A DNA stretch of 64,000 nucleotides from Nematopogon swammerdamellus (Eukaryota > Arthropoda > Insecta > Lepidoptera > Adelidae): positions 21,217,151 to 21,281,150 of the forward strand of contig OX336353.1 in assembly GCA_946902875.1 (NCBI GenBank), given 5' to 3'. The position numbers were made by a program, and so were the translations under genes. Shown piece after piece: positions 1 to 12,200 of the stretch. The notes under the pieces were generated by a model. That model made no database searches. It was not told the origin of the DNA and was given only the letters and a program-made list of their open reading frames with translations. The first letter of the stretch is position 1. Each line of letters starts with the position of its first letter.

Positions 1-667
1 TCGACTGTTGTCAACTCTTGTCAAGTTTTGTAAACTTTTGAGAACTTTTATCAACTCTCGGTAACTTATGTCAATTGTCAACATTTGTCAACTTTTGTCA
101 ACTTTCGTCAACTTTTGTCAACTTTTGTCAACTTTCGTCAACGTTTGTCTACTTTTATGGCTTTTGTCGACTTTTGTTAACTTATAGCCACTTTCGTCAT
201 CTTTTGTCAATTTTTGCCAACTTCTATCAGCTTTTGTAAAATTTTAACGACTGTTGTCAACTTTCGGAAATTTTTGTCAACTTTTGCCAACTTCTGTCAC
301 TTTTATGAACTTAGGCCAACTTCCTTCAACTTTTGTCAACTTTCGTCATCTTTTGTCAACTTTTACTAACTTCTGTCAACTTTTAACCACTATTGTCAAC
401 TTTTGCCGAGTTCTGTCACTTTTATGAACTTTTGTCAGCTTTCGTGAACTTTTGTCAACTCTTGTCAACGTTTGTCAACTTTCGTCAACTATTGTTAATT
501 AATGTCAACTTTTTTCATATTTTGTCAACGTTTGTCAACTTATGTCGGCTGTTTGTCAACTTTCGTCAACTTTTCCCATCTTTTGTCCAGTTTGTCAACT
601 TTCGTTAACTCTTGTCAACTTTAGTCAACTTATGTAAACTCTTGTCAACTTTTCTCAACTCCTTGTT
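1..667 (-). repeat. 10-bp unit satellite, left arm (AACTTTTGTC orientation)
   Basis: This is a degenerate tandem array of a roughly 10-11 bp unit that reads aacttttgtc on the + strand, the reverse complement of the unit that fills 668-2706. It is cut by the window start. Open frames here translate into repetitive FVNFCQLLST-like peptides that exist in several frames at once, so they are by-products of the repeat and not genes. Confidence 0.95.
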
Positions 668-2706
668 AATGAAAGCTGACAAAAGTTCATAAAAGTGACA
701 AAAGTTGACAACAGTGGTTAAAATATGATAAAAACTGACAAAAGCTGAGAGAAGTTGGCAAAAGTTAACAAAAGATTACGAAAGTGGCTATAAGTTCACA
801 AAAGTCGAGAAAAGTATACAAAAGTTGACAAACGTTGACAAAAGATGACAAAATGTTGGCGAAAGTTGACTAAGGTTGACAAACAACCACAAGAGTTGAC
901 AACAGTCGATAAAAGTTGACAAAGATGACAAATGTAAACGAAAGTTGACAAAAATTGACCAAGGTTAGGTTGACATTGACACGAGTTGACAACAGTCGAT
1001 AAAAGTTGACACAGGTCGATAAAAGTTGACAAAAGATGACAAAAGTAGACAAAAGCCGACAAAGGTTAACAAACATTGACAAGAGTTGACAACAGTCGAT
1101 AAAAGTTGACAAAAGATGACAAAAGTTGACAAAAGTTGACCAAGATTGACAAACATTGACAAGAGTTGACAACAGTCGATAAAAGTTGACAAAAGGTGAC
1201 AGAAGTTGGCAAAAGATAAGAAAAGTTGACAAGAGTTGACAACAGTCGATAAAAGTTGACAAAATGTGACAGAAGTAGGCAAAAGATGAGAAAAGTTGAC
1301 AAAAGTTGTCAACATTTGTCAAAAGTTAATATAAAGTGACAACAGTCGACAAACGTTTGTAAACATTTGACAACTTTTGACAAAAGTTGTCAAAAGTTCA
1401 CAAACTTGACAAGAGTTGTCAACAGTCGATAAAAGTTGACAAAAGATGACAAAAGTTGACAAATATTGACGAAAGTTGACAAAAGTTGACCAAGGTTGAC
1501 AAACATTGACAAGAGTTGACAACAGTCGATAAAAGTTGACAAAAGATGACAAAAGTTGACAAATGTTGACGAAAGTTGACAAAGTTGACCAAGGTTGATA
1601 AACATTGACAACACTCGATAAAAGTTGACAACAGTCGATAAAAGTTGACAAAAGTTGACAAATATTGACGAAAGTTGACAAAAGTTGACCAAGGTTGACA
1701 AACATTGACAAGAGTTGACAACAGTGGATAAAAGTTGACAAAAGGTGACAGAAGTTGTCAAAATATAAGAAAAGTTGACAAAAGTTGACAAGAGTTGACA
1801 TAAGTTACCGAGAGTTGGCAAAAGTTCTCAAAAGTTTACAAAACTTGACAACAGTCGATAAAAGTTGACAAAAGGTGACAGAAGTTGGCAAAAGATGAGA
1901 AAAGTTGACAAGAGTTGACATAAGTTACCGACAGTTGACAAAAGTTCTCAAAAGTTCACAAACTTGACAAGAGTTGACAACAGTCGATAAAAGTTGACAA
2001 AAGGTGACAGAAGTTGGCAAAAGATAAGAAAAGTTGATAAAAGTTGACAAGAGTTGACATAAGTTACCGAGAGTTGGCAAAAGTTCTCAAAAGTTTACAA
2101 AACTTGACAAGAGTTGACAACAGTCGATAAAAGTTGACAAAAGGTGACAGAAGTTGGCAAAAGATGAGAAAGTTGACAAAAGTTGACAAGAGTTGACATA
2201 AGTTACCGACAGTTGACAAAAGTTCTCAAAAGTTTCCAAACTTGACAAGAGTTGATAAAAGTTGACAAAAGGTGACATAAGTTGCCAAAAGATAAGAAAA
2301 GTTGACAAGAGTTGACATAAGTTACCGAGAGTTGGCAAAAGTTTACAAAACTTGACAAGAGTTGACAACAGTCGATAAAAGTTGAGAAAAGGTGACAGAA
2401 GTTGGCAAAAGATTAGAAAAGTTGACAAAAGTTGACAAGAGTTGACATAAGTTACCGAGAGTTGACAAAAGTTCTCAAAAGTTTACAAAAGATGACAAGA
2501 GTTGACAACAGTCGATAAAAGTTGACAAAAGGTGACAGAAGTTGGCAAAAGATAAGAAAAGTTGACAAGAGTTGACAACAGTCGATAAAAGTTGACAAAA
2601 TGTGACAGAAGTAGGCAAAAGATGAGAAAAGTTGACAAAAGTTGTCAACATTTGTCAAAAGTTAATATAAAGTGACAACAGTCGACAAACGTTTGTAAAC
2701 ATTTTT
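668..2706 (+). repeat. 10-bp unit satellite, right arm (GTTGACAAAA orientation)
   Basis: The unit is gttgacaaaa with many variants (gagttgacaaca, gtcgataaaa, gatgacaaaa). From about 1790 onward a higher-order repeat of about 117-140 bp is visible. It is marked by the recurring block gacataagttaccgacagtt or its variants near 1795, 1915, 2055, 2195, 2312 and 2443. Long minus-strand open frames (up to 160 codons) are repeat artefacts. The array ends sharply in T7 at about 2701-2707, next to unrelated sequence. Confidence 0.95.
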
Positions 2707-5700
2707 TTGCATTCTAAAAGATCGCGGACTGTCATGCTACAAAAACAAACTCGACCACTCGGACGCGGCACCCGCGACTGATTGTTTGCGACATTCGCTT
2801 CGGGACCTTGTTGAGGCGTGCGTGTGTGTGAGTGCGTCGTTTCGATCGTTTTGTACGTAGTTTCCATACTGCTTTAGCCATATATATGCTGTGGCTTGAC
2901 CTTTTCCCGGAGTGTGCGCAGTCCCCGCTCCGACGGCGGTGGTCGCTGCAGGTACCGGAGCGGAGCAACAACTACAAAGAAGACTAGATAAAAACGCCGG
3001 ATCAATTGTCATGGCGAGTTGTAAGTTACTCCGTCACTCCTCACGTTTTTTCCATGAGTTTTTTGGTCTTGACTCGTAATCAATTTAGTTCCGGGGATAG
3101 TTTTGACAGGTGAGACGCGGCGGAGGTCGGCGCGACGCGCGCGCCTCGTCCCCGACGCGCCGGTAGCCATTGTGTAGGTAATGATTTCTCTTTGGGGAGG
3201 ATATTGGAACGTAGAGAGGTATTGTTGCGGCTAACTACGGCGTCCGGCGGCACTATTCATTCTTAATTTAATTCTCGTGCGTGCGTCGCGACTCGCGAGC
3301 CAGGAGCAGCACGACCGGTGAAGATTGTCCGCGCCGCCGCCGCGGTCGGGTCGCGGTACCTCCCGGCTTGTTGTTGAGCCTAAAAAGATAAAAATACAAA
3401 CGCCTTGGACGTTGACTTCGTCGGGTTTGTGAAGGAATTTTCTTAATTAAGGTCGACCCCGCGCCGCGCCGCGCGCCGACTCGAAACCTAGCTGTTCCCA
3501 TAAACGAAGATGAGTCAGCGACCACTGCAGCAGGCGAGCGGGCCCTCCATACTTCTCTCAGAAGCCGCAACCGGTGCTTGAGCACAACTGAATTAAATAA
3601 TAATTTCGTGTCAAGAACTGTTTGACGTTGCAGTGCGCACTGTCGGTCTCTAAGTAATGCAACGCGAATGCAACGTGCTCTTTGAACTTGGAGTCCGCCC
3701 TCTCTTTAAACCTCCGCCCGAGCCTTAGTCGAGCCTAGAAGCATAGCAGGCGAAGCTGTTCGCTCGCTATAACAACATTTACCTTCATAAATATAACTTG
3801 AAGTCAAATAGTTAATAAACGAGTCTGTTACACAAAAGTACACGCTAGCAATATTACAGAAGACAATAAAATGAAATTGCACTGGAGCTCGCCGCGGCGG
3901 CGGCGGCGGCACGGACGCGCGGCCGGCGCGCTACACGCTACACGGCGGGACCCGCGCGACCTGTGCCGGGAGACCGACCTAACTATTTACAATCTACGTC
4001 CTACGACAAACTACGTCCAATCGTGTCCAATACAATTGTGTAACTTGCGCATTATATATATTATATAGTTGGGATAATATCAATGAACTTGCTCTATGAC
4101 TATGGCGTACGACATGTTCCATGTGTCTATGTACAAAATGGTGATGACTTAATGCTGTTGCAGCTGTGTGGAGTTGGATGTGTGTCGGAATGACTTGTGT
4201 TCTATTCGGCCTCTAATACTGTCCTAAGTATGTGTGTATGCGTGCACCTCTATCTGTCCCTATGACCATGCATACCTACACCGTGACCGCGTGTCGTCGG
4301 TCGCGACCGACAGGAGGTGGCACAATGTGTCTCGGCCGTGCGGCGAGCGGGAGGTAATCAGAACGCCGCATAATAAAGGGAACGTTCGTGCTCTGTAATT
4401 TTCCTCACCTGACTAAATGGATAAACTGCGCGAATAAAAACGCCGAGATCCAAATATTAATGAGAATTACTCAGTATCGGGCGCCCGCCCGGGCCCGGCC
4501 CTAACTAACGACCGGCGACCGGCGACCGGCGCGCGGCGTCGTGTCGTTACCTATTAAGCTAAATGACGCGTAAAGAAGGAAGAGAATTAGTTGCGTTGTG
4601 TACGTACATATATGTGTGTATATGTGTATATAATGTATGTATGTATGACATGCTACTGTTAATATGCGAAGTCCGTTCTTCTGTGCCCATTCTCTGTATA
4701 GTAGGTATAAGCGCTCAACAACACTGGTGGGAACTTTTGAAACGAATAAGAATAGTTTTACTGCGCATGCCCAATAAGGTAGTCGCGAAAAATCAACTGG
4801 TTTTTCAGGACGGAGTGTGAAAAAAACAACTGTCATGGGTGGCGCAAAAGTGGTCATACATTTTTGGTAACTATAACTTATTTCTATGTGACATAAATTA
4901 TGATTTAACGTTAAATCGGCTTTAAATTTGCTAATATAATTGTTATTTTTTTTATTGGTAGCCTGAATGACTCTTCTATTGATCAGTATCACAGATAAAA
5001 CCAAAATGCCCATAGGTTTATCACAAAAAAAATATTAAGTAATTTTTTTGTAAATGCTCATTTCTAAAAAAACAAATGACTCAGATTTGTTTTTCTTATT
5101 TTTCCCTGGTTAGTCATATACTGGCCTACTCCCTGGTACCCGCTTGACGTTGAGTTTTGGGACACGTTGTATATGATTACTCCACCGGCGCGCCCTGTAG
5201 TTTAACGAGTGCACGCGGCAGATTTACTTTTTATTGTAGCGGTTGTTCTTGAAGAAACAATTAAAACATTAGAATATATAGAGAGAACGCGGACCTCTGT
5301 TGTTACTTGTACTGAGTTGTGTACTGAGTACTACGAGTTGTCGGAAGCTCACGATACTACCTCCGTCTAGGAGCCGCCGCGATGTAACTTCATGTGTGGG
5401 GTCGCGTGAAGAGCTTCGTGTATGGTGACGACTGTCATACCATCAGGACACCAGGAGAAATGCGTCGGCGAAAAATCAATTATTTCCAAGTGTTAAATGG
5501 TAATAGACACATTGCTAAGAGTGCAAGGACACTTGCAAAGGCGTGCGTTGATGTACATTGAAGTAAACGGTGGTTATGTTCGGGGGTTTTTTCAGTCATA
5601 TAATTTAATCTGTGATTTTTTTGGTCAATAAGTTACATCACCTAATAAACATCAATATTTTATTATTCCGAGCGAACATTTAATATTTAGTAAACTCCAC

Positions 5701-6967
5701 TTGGGTCCGCGTTCATTCACTAATTCTAAGATTAGCATAAGAACGAGTCGCCGCTGGTCCCCCCCGCGCCCCCGCGCCCCCGCGCCGCCGCGCCGCGGAG
5801 GCCATAGAATACTTATAGCTATTAGAAGCGGAGGCGTTCGCTCGCTCGGCTCGTCTAGCTGACTCGATCGTAAATATCGACATTGTGACAGCAGCGCCTC
5901 TGACTAAATATCGCATTTCGCACATCGACGCTCAACTTCGATTAAATTAGCCGCCAAAATTCGCGCCTCTCTCCCCGCCTCGCGCCTCGCCCCGCCCCCG
6001 TACCGCACACCGGCACCGGCGCGGCGGCGGCGGTGCGGCGGCACTGAAGGAAGCAATGAAGAGCGAACGACATCGTAAAGTGTCGCGCACACACACGAGC
6101 AGGAGTAGGCGGAGCCGGAGCGAGACAACAACACGGCCTCGCCCGCCATCACTCACCTGCCGAGCTACGACAACATATTATATTCATTATGCCTTGTGAC
6201 TGATTTGGTTCATTGAGTTGTGAGATAGTTCGCTATTCATATAAATGATACAGGAAGCACTCAACAACAACAACTTCACGAGAATTGTTAACAATGACTC
6301 TGTGACTACTCGTCCACTGTATACTGTCTGTGCACTGTGCGCCGTGCACTGTGCGCCGTGCACAGTGCACGATTGGTTACAGAGTCATCGTGACCGACCC
6401 GGAAGTTATGCTGTGAGCTCGTTTCAATACTTTAGGAACAAACACGATTACCCTGCCCTGCCACACACGTTCATCTCTATTGGTAACTTTGCTCGCCGTC
6501 CAGTCGGCACCGTCGTCGTGTCAATAACGTGCCGCGAGAACTGTACAATAATATATTTCAAAGCGATCATATATAGGCGTCCACGTTGTTATTAGTAATT
6601 ATTGTTTATATAATACTGAGTTGTAATGTAACGCCGCGGCCGCCAGCGTACTCGGAGGTTCATTCCACATCGCCTCCGCTGTAGAAGACGATTTCAGATT
6701 ATTTGAGTTATAAACATCGATATATAATATAGATATATTATAAATACAGCTTTAAATTAGGTAAGTAAGGTTATCCAATTGAGTTGATCACATCTAGTGA
6801 ATAACTGAGATTGGTGTGAAGGTGTAAGTCACAACTCTATCGGAGCGATGTAATGACTTAACGACTGCCGTTAGTGTCGGACGATAGTGGACGATGCGGC
6901 CGATGCAAGTCGATATGCGACACACGGACACACCACACACCGCGTGCAGTGGGTTACCGTCAGCCGC
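2707..6967. other. No gene recognised; GC islands and low-complexity stretches
   Basis: I see no protein family in either strand. The interval holds GC-rich patches (about 3120-3175, 3320-3370, 3460-3480, 3890-3960, 5755-5800, 5960-6030), a TATGTATG-rich stretch near 4600-4650, and a small perfect hairpin at 6344-6370. Open frames of 60-170 codons occur, but they lie in GC-biased DNA or lack recognisable motifs. Confidence 0.6.
6344..6370. repeat. 10-bp perfect hairpin with 7-nt loop
   Basis: gtgcactgtg (6344-6353) is exactly complementary to cacagtgcac (6361-6370) around the loop cgccgtg. The same gtgcactgtgcgcc unit is also repeated in tandem just upstream. Confidence 0.8.
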
Positions 6968-7038
6968 GGGGGGGGGGGGGCGCGTGGGGGCACGTGGGGG
7001 GCGCGTGGGGGGCGCGTGGGGGCACGTGGGGGGCGCGT
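6968..7038 (+). repeat. G-rich minisatellite (GGGGGCACGT / GGGGGGCGCGT)
   Basis: A run of G13 is followed by about six units of G5-6 separated by cacgt or cgcgt. The spacing of G runs would support G-quadruplexes on the + strand. Open frames across it encode Gly/Arg/Trp-rich peptides and are rejected as genes. Confidence 0.85.
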
Positions 7039-7069
7039 ACCGCGTGCTCTACCACTACATCTACTCGGT

Positions 7070-7452
7070 ATTTGCGTCGGCTTCTCTTGCGAGAGGTCCG
7101 AGGTTCGAATTTAGTCGGCGTGTACCAATGTGTTTTTTCTGCCGGAAAAGCTTACGTGCATACCTACACCTGCTTCTTCACCGTTCGGAACCGGTGTAAG
7201 TTCTTCCCTTGGCCCATACTAGGTGGTAGGCTCAAAGAGTAGCCGACTGGGTTAGTACCACCGTACTGAATGTAAGATGACCGCATAGCAGCCGCGGCTG
7301 TGTTCTCCTCTCTTCCAGTACCTATAGCCAGCCATTCAATGGGAAGTCTCCGGTATGGGACCTACCTTCTCGGAGTTGATATTGGTTGATCGGAGGATGT
7401 GCTCTGGTCAGTCTGACCAAGCCACCCCCATACCGGATTACATAAAAAATAC
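7070..7452 (+). mobile_element. SINE-like element, family A, copy 1
   Basis: The 5' head contains a tRNA-type B box (ggttcgaat near 7092). The body carries aaccggtgtaagttcttccc, gtaccaccgtactgaatg and the 3' block ctcggagttgatattggttg, and ends at an A-rich tail after ccggattacataaaaaa. Related copies lie at 14101-14480 (minus), 54768-55132 (minus) and 60831-61001 (+, 5' truncated). All share the 3' end, as expected of a Pol III retroposon. The family name is not known to me. Confidence 0.75.
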
Positions 7453-7603
7453 ATATATTACCTATAAAGTGATGCTATTGAATGGGGTAAGGGCAAGGAG
7501 ATTTGAACCAGACCAGTCGTGGGCGCGGGCGGTGCGGTGTGCCCCGATCGTTATTCTGTGGGTAAGGAAGGAGGATAGTGCGCAGTGAGCTCTGAAGTAC
7601 CTC

Positions 7604-7622
7604 TCTCTCTCTCTCTCTCTCA
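7604..7622. repeat. (CT)n microsatellite
   Basis: Uninterrupted ct dinucleotides downstream of SINE copy 1. Confidence 0.9.
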
Positions 7623-8639
7623 CTGATAACTGTCGCACATTGTAAATGCACAAGAGGAATGTCTACCTGCATAGTACATGGTTGTATAATGTGGTCACAT
7701 GTGGCCGCTCTTGTAGGTGATATCTGGCTGCACAGTGCACTACGATAACTAATTAGTCAGCATTATCGCAGCAGCAGCAGCACAGCTGCGGAGGAACCTA
7801 CCTACTCGTACATACTGACGCGCAGGATCACCTCGTACAGCTGATTCCTGTTCACTCGCTCCATTATTTCTTGTGCTTTTGACATTGATTAAAACGGACA
7901 CGCGATTCACCGTTAGCAAATAATACGCAACCCATGGGCAAGTTAATATAACTGATTTTTTAGCCCGTTCATTTTTGTAGCGTGGAATGTGATGTGAGGT
8001 ATATGGTTGCGTACTGACGAGAAGTTCACGAGTGGGCAGGAGGTAGCGTCTAGCGACTAGCGACCAGCGAGTCGCGTCTCGGTAAGTGCGCGGGTTCGTG
8101 GTCGCGTGGGCCCGGCTCTACCGCGCGCCGTCTTTAGGCCATCGTCGCCGGTGAAAAACAAATTAAGTGGATAATGTTATGTACGTGCAGCGCAGCGCGA
8201 CACAAGCTCGCCTGGTTCACTGTGCTATAACAAATTAATTACATTGAAAACTGTTCACGTGACATATAATATAATGCTTTGCCGTAAACTATAACTTGAT
8301 ACAAACAGTTTGAATGTACATACAGATATCTACTACATATACTTACTGCATAGGTACGTAATATACTTTTGACGTAATATAATTTCATTGAGTTGATTAA
8401 CTGTTGAAGGGAGACTGCGGATAATGTCGTATGATTTGTTATTCGAAGAAGGTAACCAGGTAAATTAACAATTGAAACAGATTATAAAGCAATGTATGTG
8501 TGTATGTGTGTATGGTGCTCTATTAATGTTGTTGGTGGTGGTGGATAAGAGAGAGAGAGAGAAAGAAAAACGTTTAGTACATTAATACTAGTAAAACGGA
8601 GGTTCTTGTTTTTCGCCATGGCAGAGGACCAGAGAGTGT

Positions 8640-9288
8640 TCCGCCGGTATACCTCTACGGCAATCCGCTGCACTAACTAAGTTCAAGTACCTTGGTCATA
8701 TTGTCACTGAAAAGTTGCAAGATGACTTGGATATGGAGCGTCAGCGGCGTGCGCTAGCTGTCGTGGGTAATATGCTGGCGAGACGCTTCGCTCGCTGCTC
8801 TCGAGATGTCAGGATCATGATGTTGTTTAAAACGTACTGTCAGTCGTTGTACACGTGTCACCTGTGGGTCAATTATACAAAACGAGCGTATAACGCTCTT
8901 CGAGTGCAGTATAACAATGCCTTTCGCTATCTCCTTCGACTGTCCAGATTTTGTAGCGCCTCGGGTATGTGTGCAGATGACAGGGTGGACAGTTTTGCTG
9001 CTGTAATTCGGAAGCGAGTGGCCGGCTTCCGTTAGAAAATGTATTTAACTGAGAACCATACCCTGTCCGTCACTCTGGAAGGTGGAGCTGGGCATATTTT
9101 TAAATTCTGAAACTGGATTTTTAAACTCCACCGGCCGTTTGCCAGTTTTAGAGTCTAGATCTGGCAGGGTGTGGTAAATTTTTTTGATTTTCTTTGTTTA
9201 TTAGATAATAATTACTGACGGACTGACTGACTGCATTATGGAATTAATATATTCTGAAATAAAGTTTATTATTATTATTGAATATTTA
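8640..9288 (+). pseudogene. Non-LTR retrotransposon (LINE) 3' end, C-terminal ORF2 remnant
   Basis: The best open stretch is 8715-9035. It is preceded in another frame by an FKYLG-like segment (about 8681-8700), so the copy is frameshifted at its 5' side. The peptide contains ALAVVGNMLARRFARCS, LFKTYCQSLYTCHLWV and VQYNNAFRYLLRLSRFCSAS. I recognise these as the conserved thumb/C-terminal region found downstream of the reverse transcriptase in insect LINE ORF2 proteins. A non-coding tail follows and ends in an AATAAA-like signal and ATT triplets at about 9260-9288, marking a normal LINE 3' end. The element is 5' truncated and inactive; the catalytic RT motifs are absent. I cannot assign the clade (Jockey-like or RTE/Proto2-like). 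Confidence 0.8.
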
Positions 9289-9289
9289 G

Positions 9290-12200
9290 GGATAGGAGTT
9301 CCTTAAATATCTTAGCTCAGCACTAAGAAAGGATGTAAAAAAATGTATACCCTAGGGAGGTTAAATAGGAGATTAAAGTTTCTATGAGAAGCTGAGCCAC
9401 ATCCGCGTCTTCTCTCTGCCTACTGAAGTGGTGGTGTATGTATAGTAAGCTCCGTGGGATGTGTCGCCACGGCGGCGCCGCGGCGGCGCTGCGGGCGCAT
9501 GAGACTAGCTCATGTTTGACTCTGGCACTCGTAAAAAAACCGTTCCTCGCGGCGGCGGCGGGAGGCGGGGCGGGGCGGGGCGGGGAGGTGTTGTGCGTCG
9601 TAAAGGCGGTAACGAGGCTCTCGACAAACTGTGAGAGTCGTTACACCATAACCTTCATTATTATATCTAACTTTACAACTATATCGGACGAGGAACACGT
9701 CGTCCACTATTTAACGTTCATGAATACGAAATATATCGATTTTTTATGTCGCATTTGAATGTCATTAAGTGCTGATGTGAACCAAATGGCTCAACTAACG
9801 CGGACCCGGCCGCCGGCTCCGACACCCGGCCGCGGTCCCAGCACAACTGCAGCTCTCTCCTACAGGCTCTGCCCCGCAAGGCTCACGCGCACAGCATATT
9901 CGTATTCCACATTTTCACCAATTAACTATCATATAAGGATTTTAAGATAACTTTGGTCTCCATAATACAAAACTGTTATTCCGTATAACTTGCAATATAA
10001 TAACCGTGCGTACTAAATGCAAACTAAACTCACATCAACATGATTATGTAGAGTGCGGTCTGTCTCAGCTCGCGCTGCTCACTCTCTCACCTCAACTATG
10101 TTGAGTTCACTAGAGGAAATGTTCATCGGGTTTAGTTTGAAGCACTGCGATGTGAAAATAAATAAAATAAATTATGAACGAAATAATGAACAAGATCTAA
10201 CAACCTGAGAACTAATCGCATTTCTATTTAATCACAATCTAATTATACCTACACACTCACACACACCCTCACCCTCATACACACACCCTCCCTATCACAC
10301 ACACACACCTTCTCACACATACACACACACATTGCGCAAATATATATGTCGACGCGTGTGTAGGATTTGCAACACTTGCCGCGTCAGAGCGTATTATATA
10401 GGGTCAGGATCCGACACGGCGTAGTAGGTAATCGAGCATTAAAACCACACACGTAGAATCACACGTTGTATTATTAAACGTAACAAACTGCTCAGTACAA
10501 TACTCAAACACGGAAGTAGGTGAATCGACAGTTTCATGAAGCGGTGCGGTCACCTCGAAAGATCGTTGAAGAAGACTGCCAAAATGGCTACCGCCCCGCT
10601 CCACGACTCTGTCCACGTCTCGCCCACGTGACGCGTTTCGCCAACCACCGTTAACAAAATATCAAATCAGCAATCATTTAAATGAAATTCAATCAACCGG
10701 ATATCCGACATATATAAAAATATCAAATGTTATCTAAGAAAAGGTAATAGGTATTAGAACTTAAGGGTAATCAGTAATTGGCCGGTATTCTGTAAAAGTT
10801 TTTTTTTTAATATGTTGCGTCCAGCACTTGAAGACAATAAAATAAAAATAATAATGGCAGTGTTAAAAAAGCACTGTTCAGGGATTCATTTTATTTACTC
10901 ACTGACAAAAGTTCACCCATTTATAAGTTCACCTATTCGCCAGAGTTCACACTTATAAAGGTTCGCCTATTCGCTGTCAGCGTTCACCCTTTGCCGGTTC
11001 GGTCTCCTCCGGCGAAACCGTGACTCAATCTACAGTTCGACTGTTCATCGTGGGAGTGTCAATCGTCTCCTGTGCACGCGTCAACTTGACAATGGTTCTT
11101 TAAAACCAAATCACTTGTTACTGTTTTACTATTTATGCATTATTTATTAAGCACTGTTCTTTGTTCTCAAACTAATCATGTTTGGGGAAGTTTGTGGATA
11201 CAAATGAAACTAGCATACGGGTTGCCCCGCCACCAATCTTAGTCCCAAGGCCAGGTAACAAGTATTCGCTTGAGTTGTCACTTGTCACTAGTTGTCACTA
11301 TAAATAGTTCAGTGTCACTACCAATTCACGATAGGTATCACGAGTACGTTCTAACGTCGTTTCCGGTTGTCTGCACACAACTGTCACTATGTTTTACTTG
11401 GTTCTATTCTCGGTTCTATTTTAATCATTATTTTCACTGGAGCGTCACTGTCATGTACGTTTCGTGAGTTCGAGAGCTTCTCTACCGTCGTCGGTCCGTT
11501 CTGAGGAGCTGTCTGAATGGGACTAGTCCAATAATCTATGTTCGTTTGTCTCGAGAGCAGCGAATTGTTTACATCATGCGTCCGACTCGGCGGCATAGTC
11601 GTCACCCACCACGCGTATGACCTCACGCCCGCCAATAATGAACCCCATTGTCCCATCGCAGCTCGCGTCTCCTAGTCGAGCGGTCCCTAACCTTGACTTA
11701 GTATTTCTTCATAACAAATCTATTTTGGGATACAATGCTCCATATGTTTCTACTCTCGTCATCGTGTGTGCGGTAGATACCTGTATCCTGACCCCAGTTT
11801 CAACTTTGATTGGCAGACTAACATATATTTCCTATAATTTACATTCTAACTTACTCTATTTTTCTACCTACCTATATGAATTACCTGGGCCCAGGTCTTT
11901 ACCGATAATATGAATATGAAACTATAGTTCTAGCCTTATTTATTAATTTCGCAGTTTTCTTAATATTATTGTGTCTGTCGCCAACAGGCAGCAACATTAA
12001 TAGTAAGTAGCATAGCTTCGGGTGAGCCATGGTCAAGCATAACCATGGACGAGCATAGCTTCGGACGAGCATAGCCATGGACGAGTTAAGGCATGGGACA
12101 GGAGCGAAGGCGTAACTGGACGCAGAGCTAAGGCCGAATCGGACAGGACGTGGTGTTTGGCAGGGAAACCGCCGAGACAACCATCCGGATTTGTGACGTG

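Noticed and set aside
393..2867. Many overlapping 60-160-codon frames (FVNFCQLLST-type)
   Set aside because: They occur in several frames of the same satellite and have no start context or domain.
4501..5013. 170-codon minus frame
   Set aside because: No recognisable family; part of it translates a tatgtatg-rich simple repeat.
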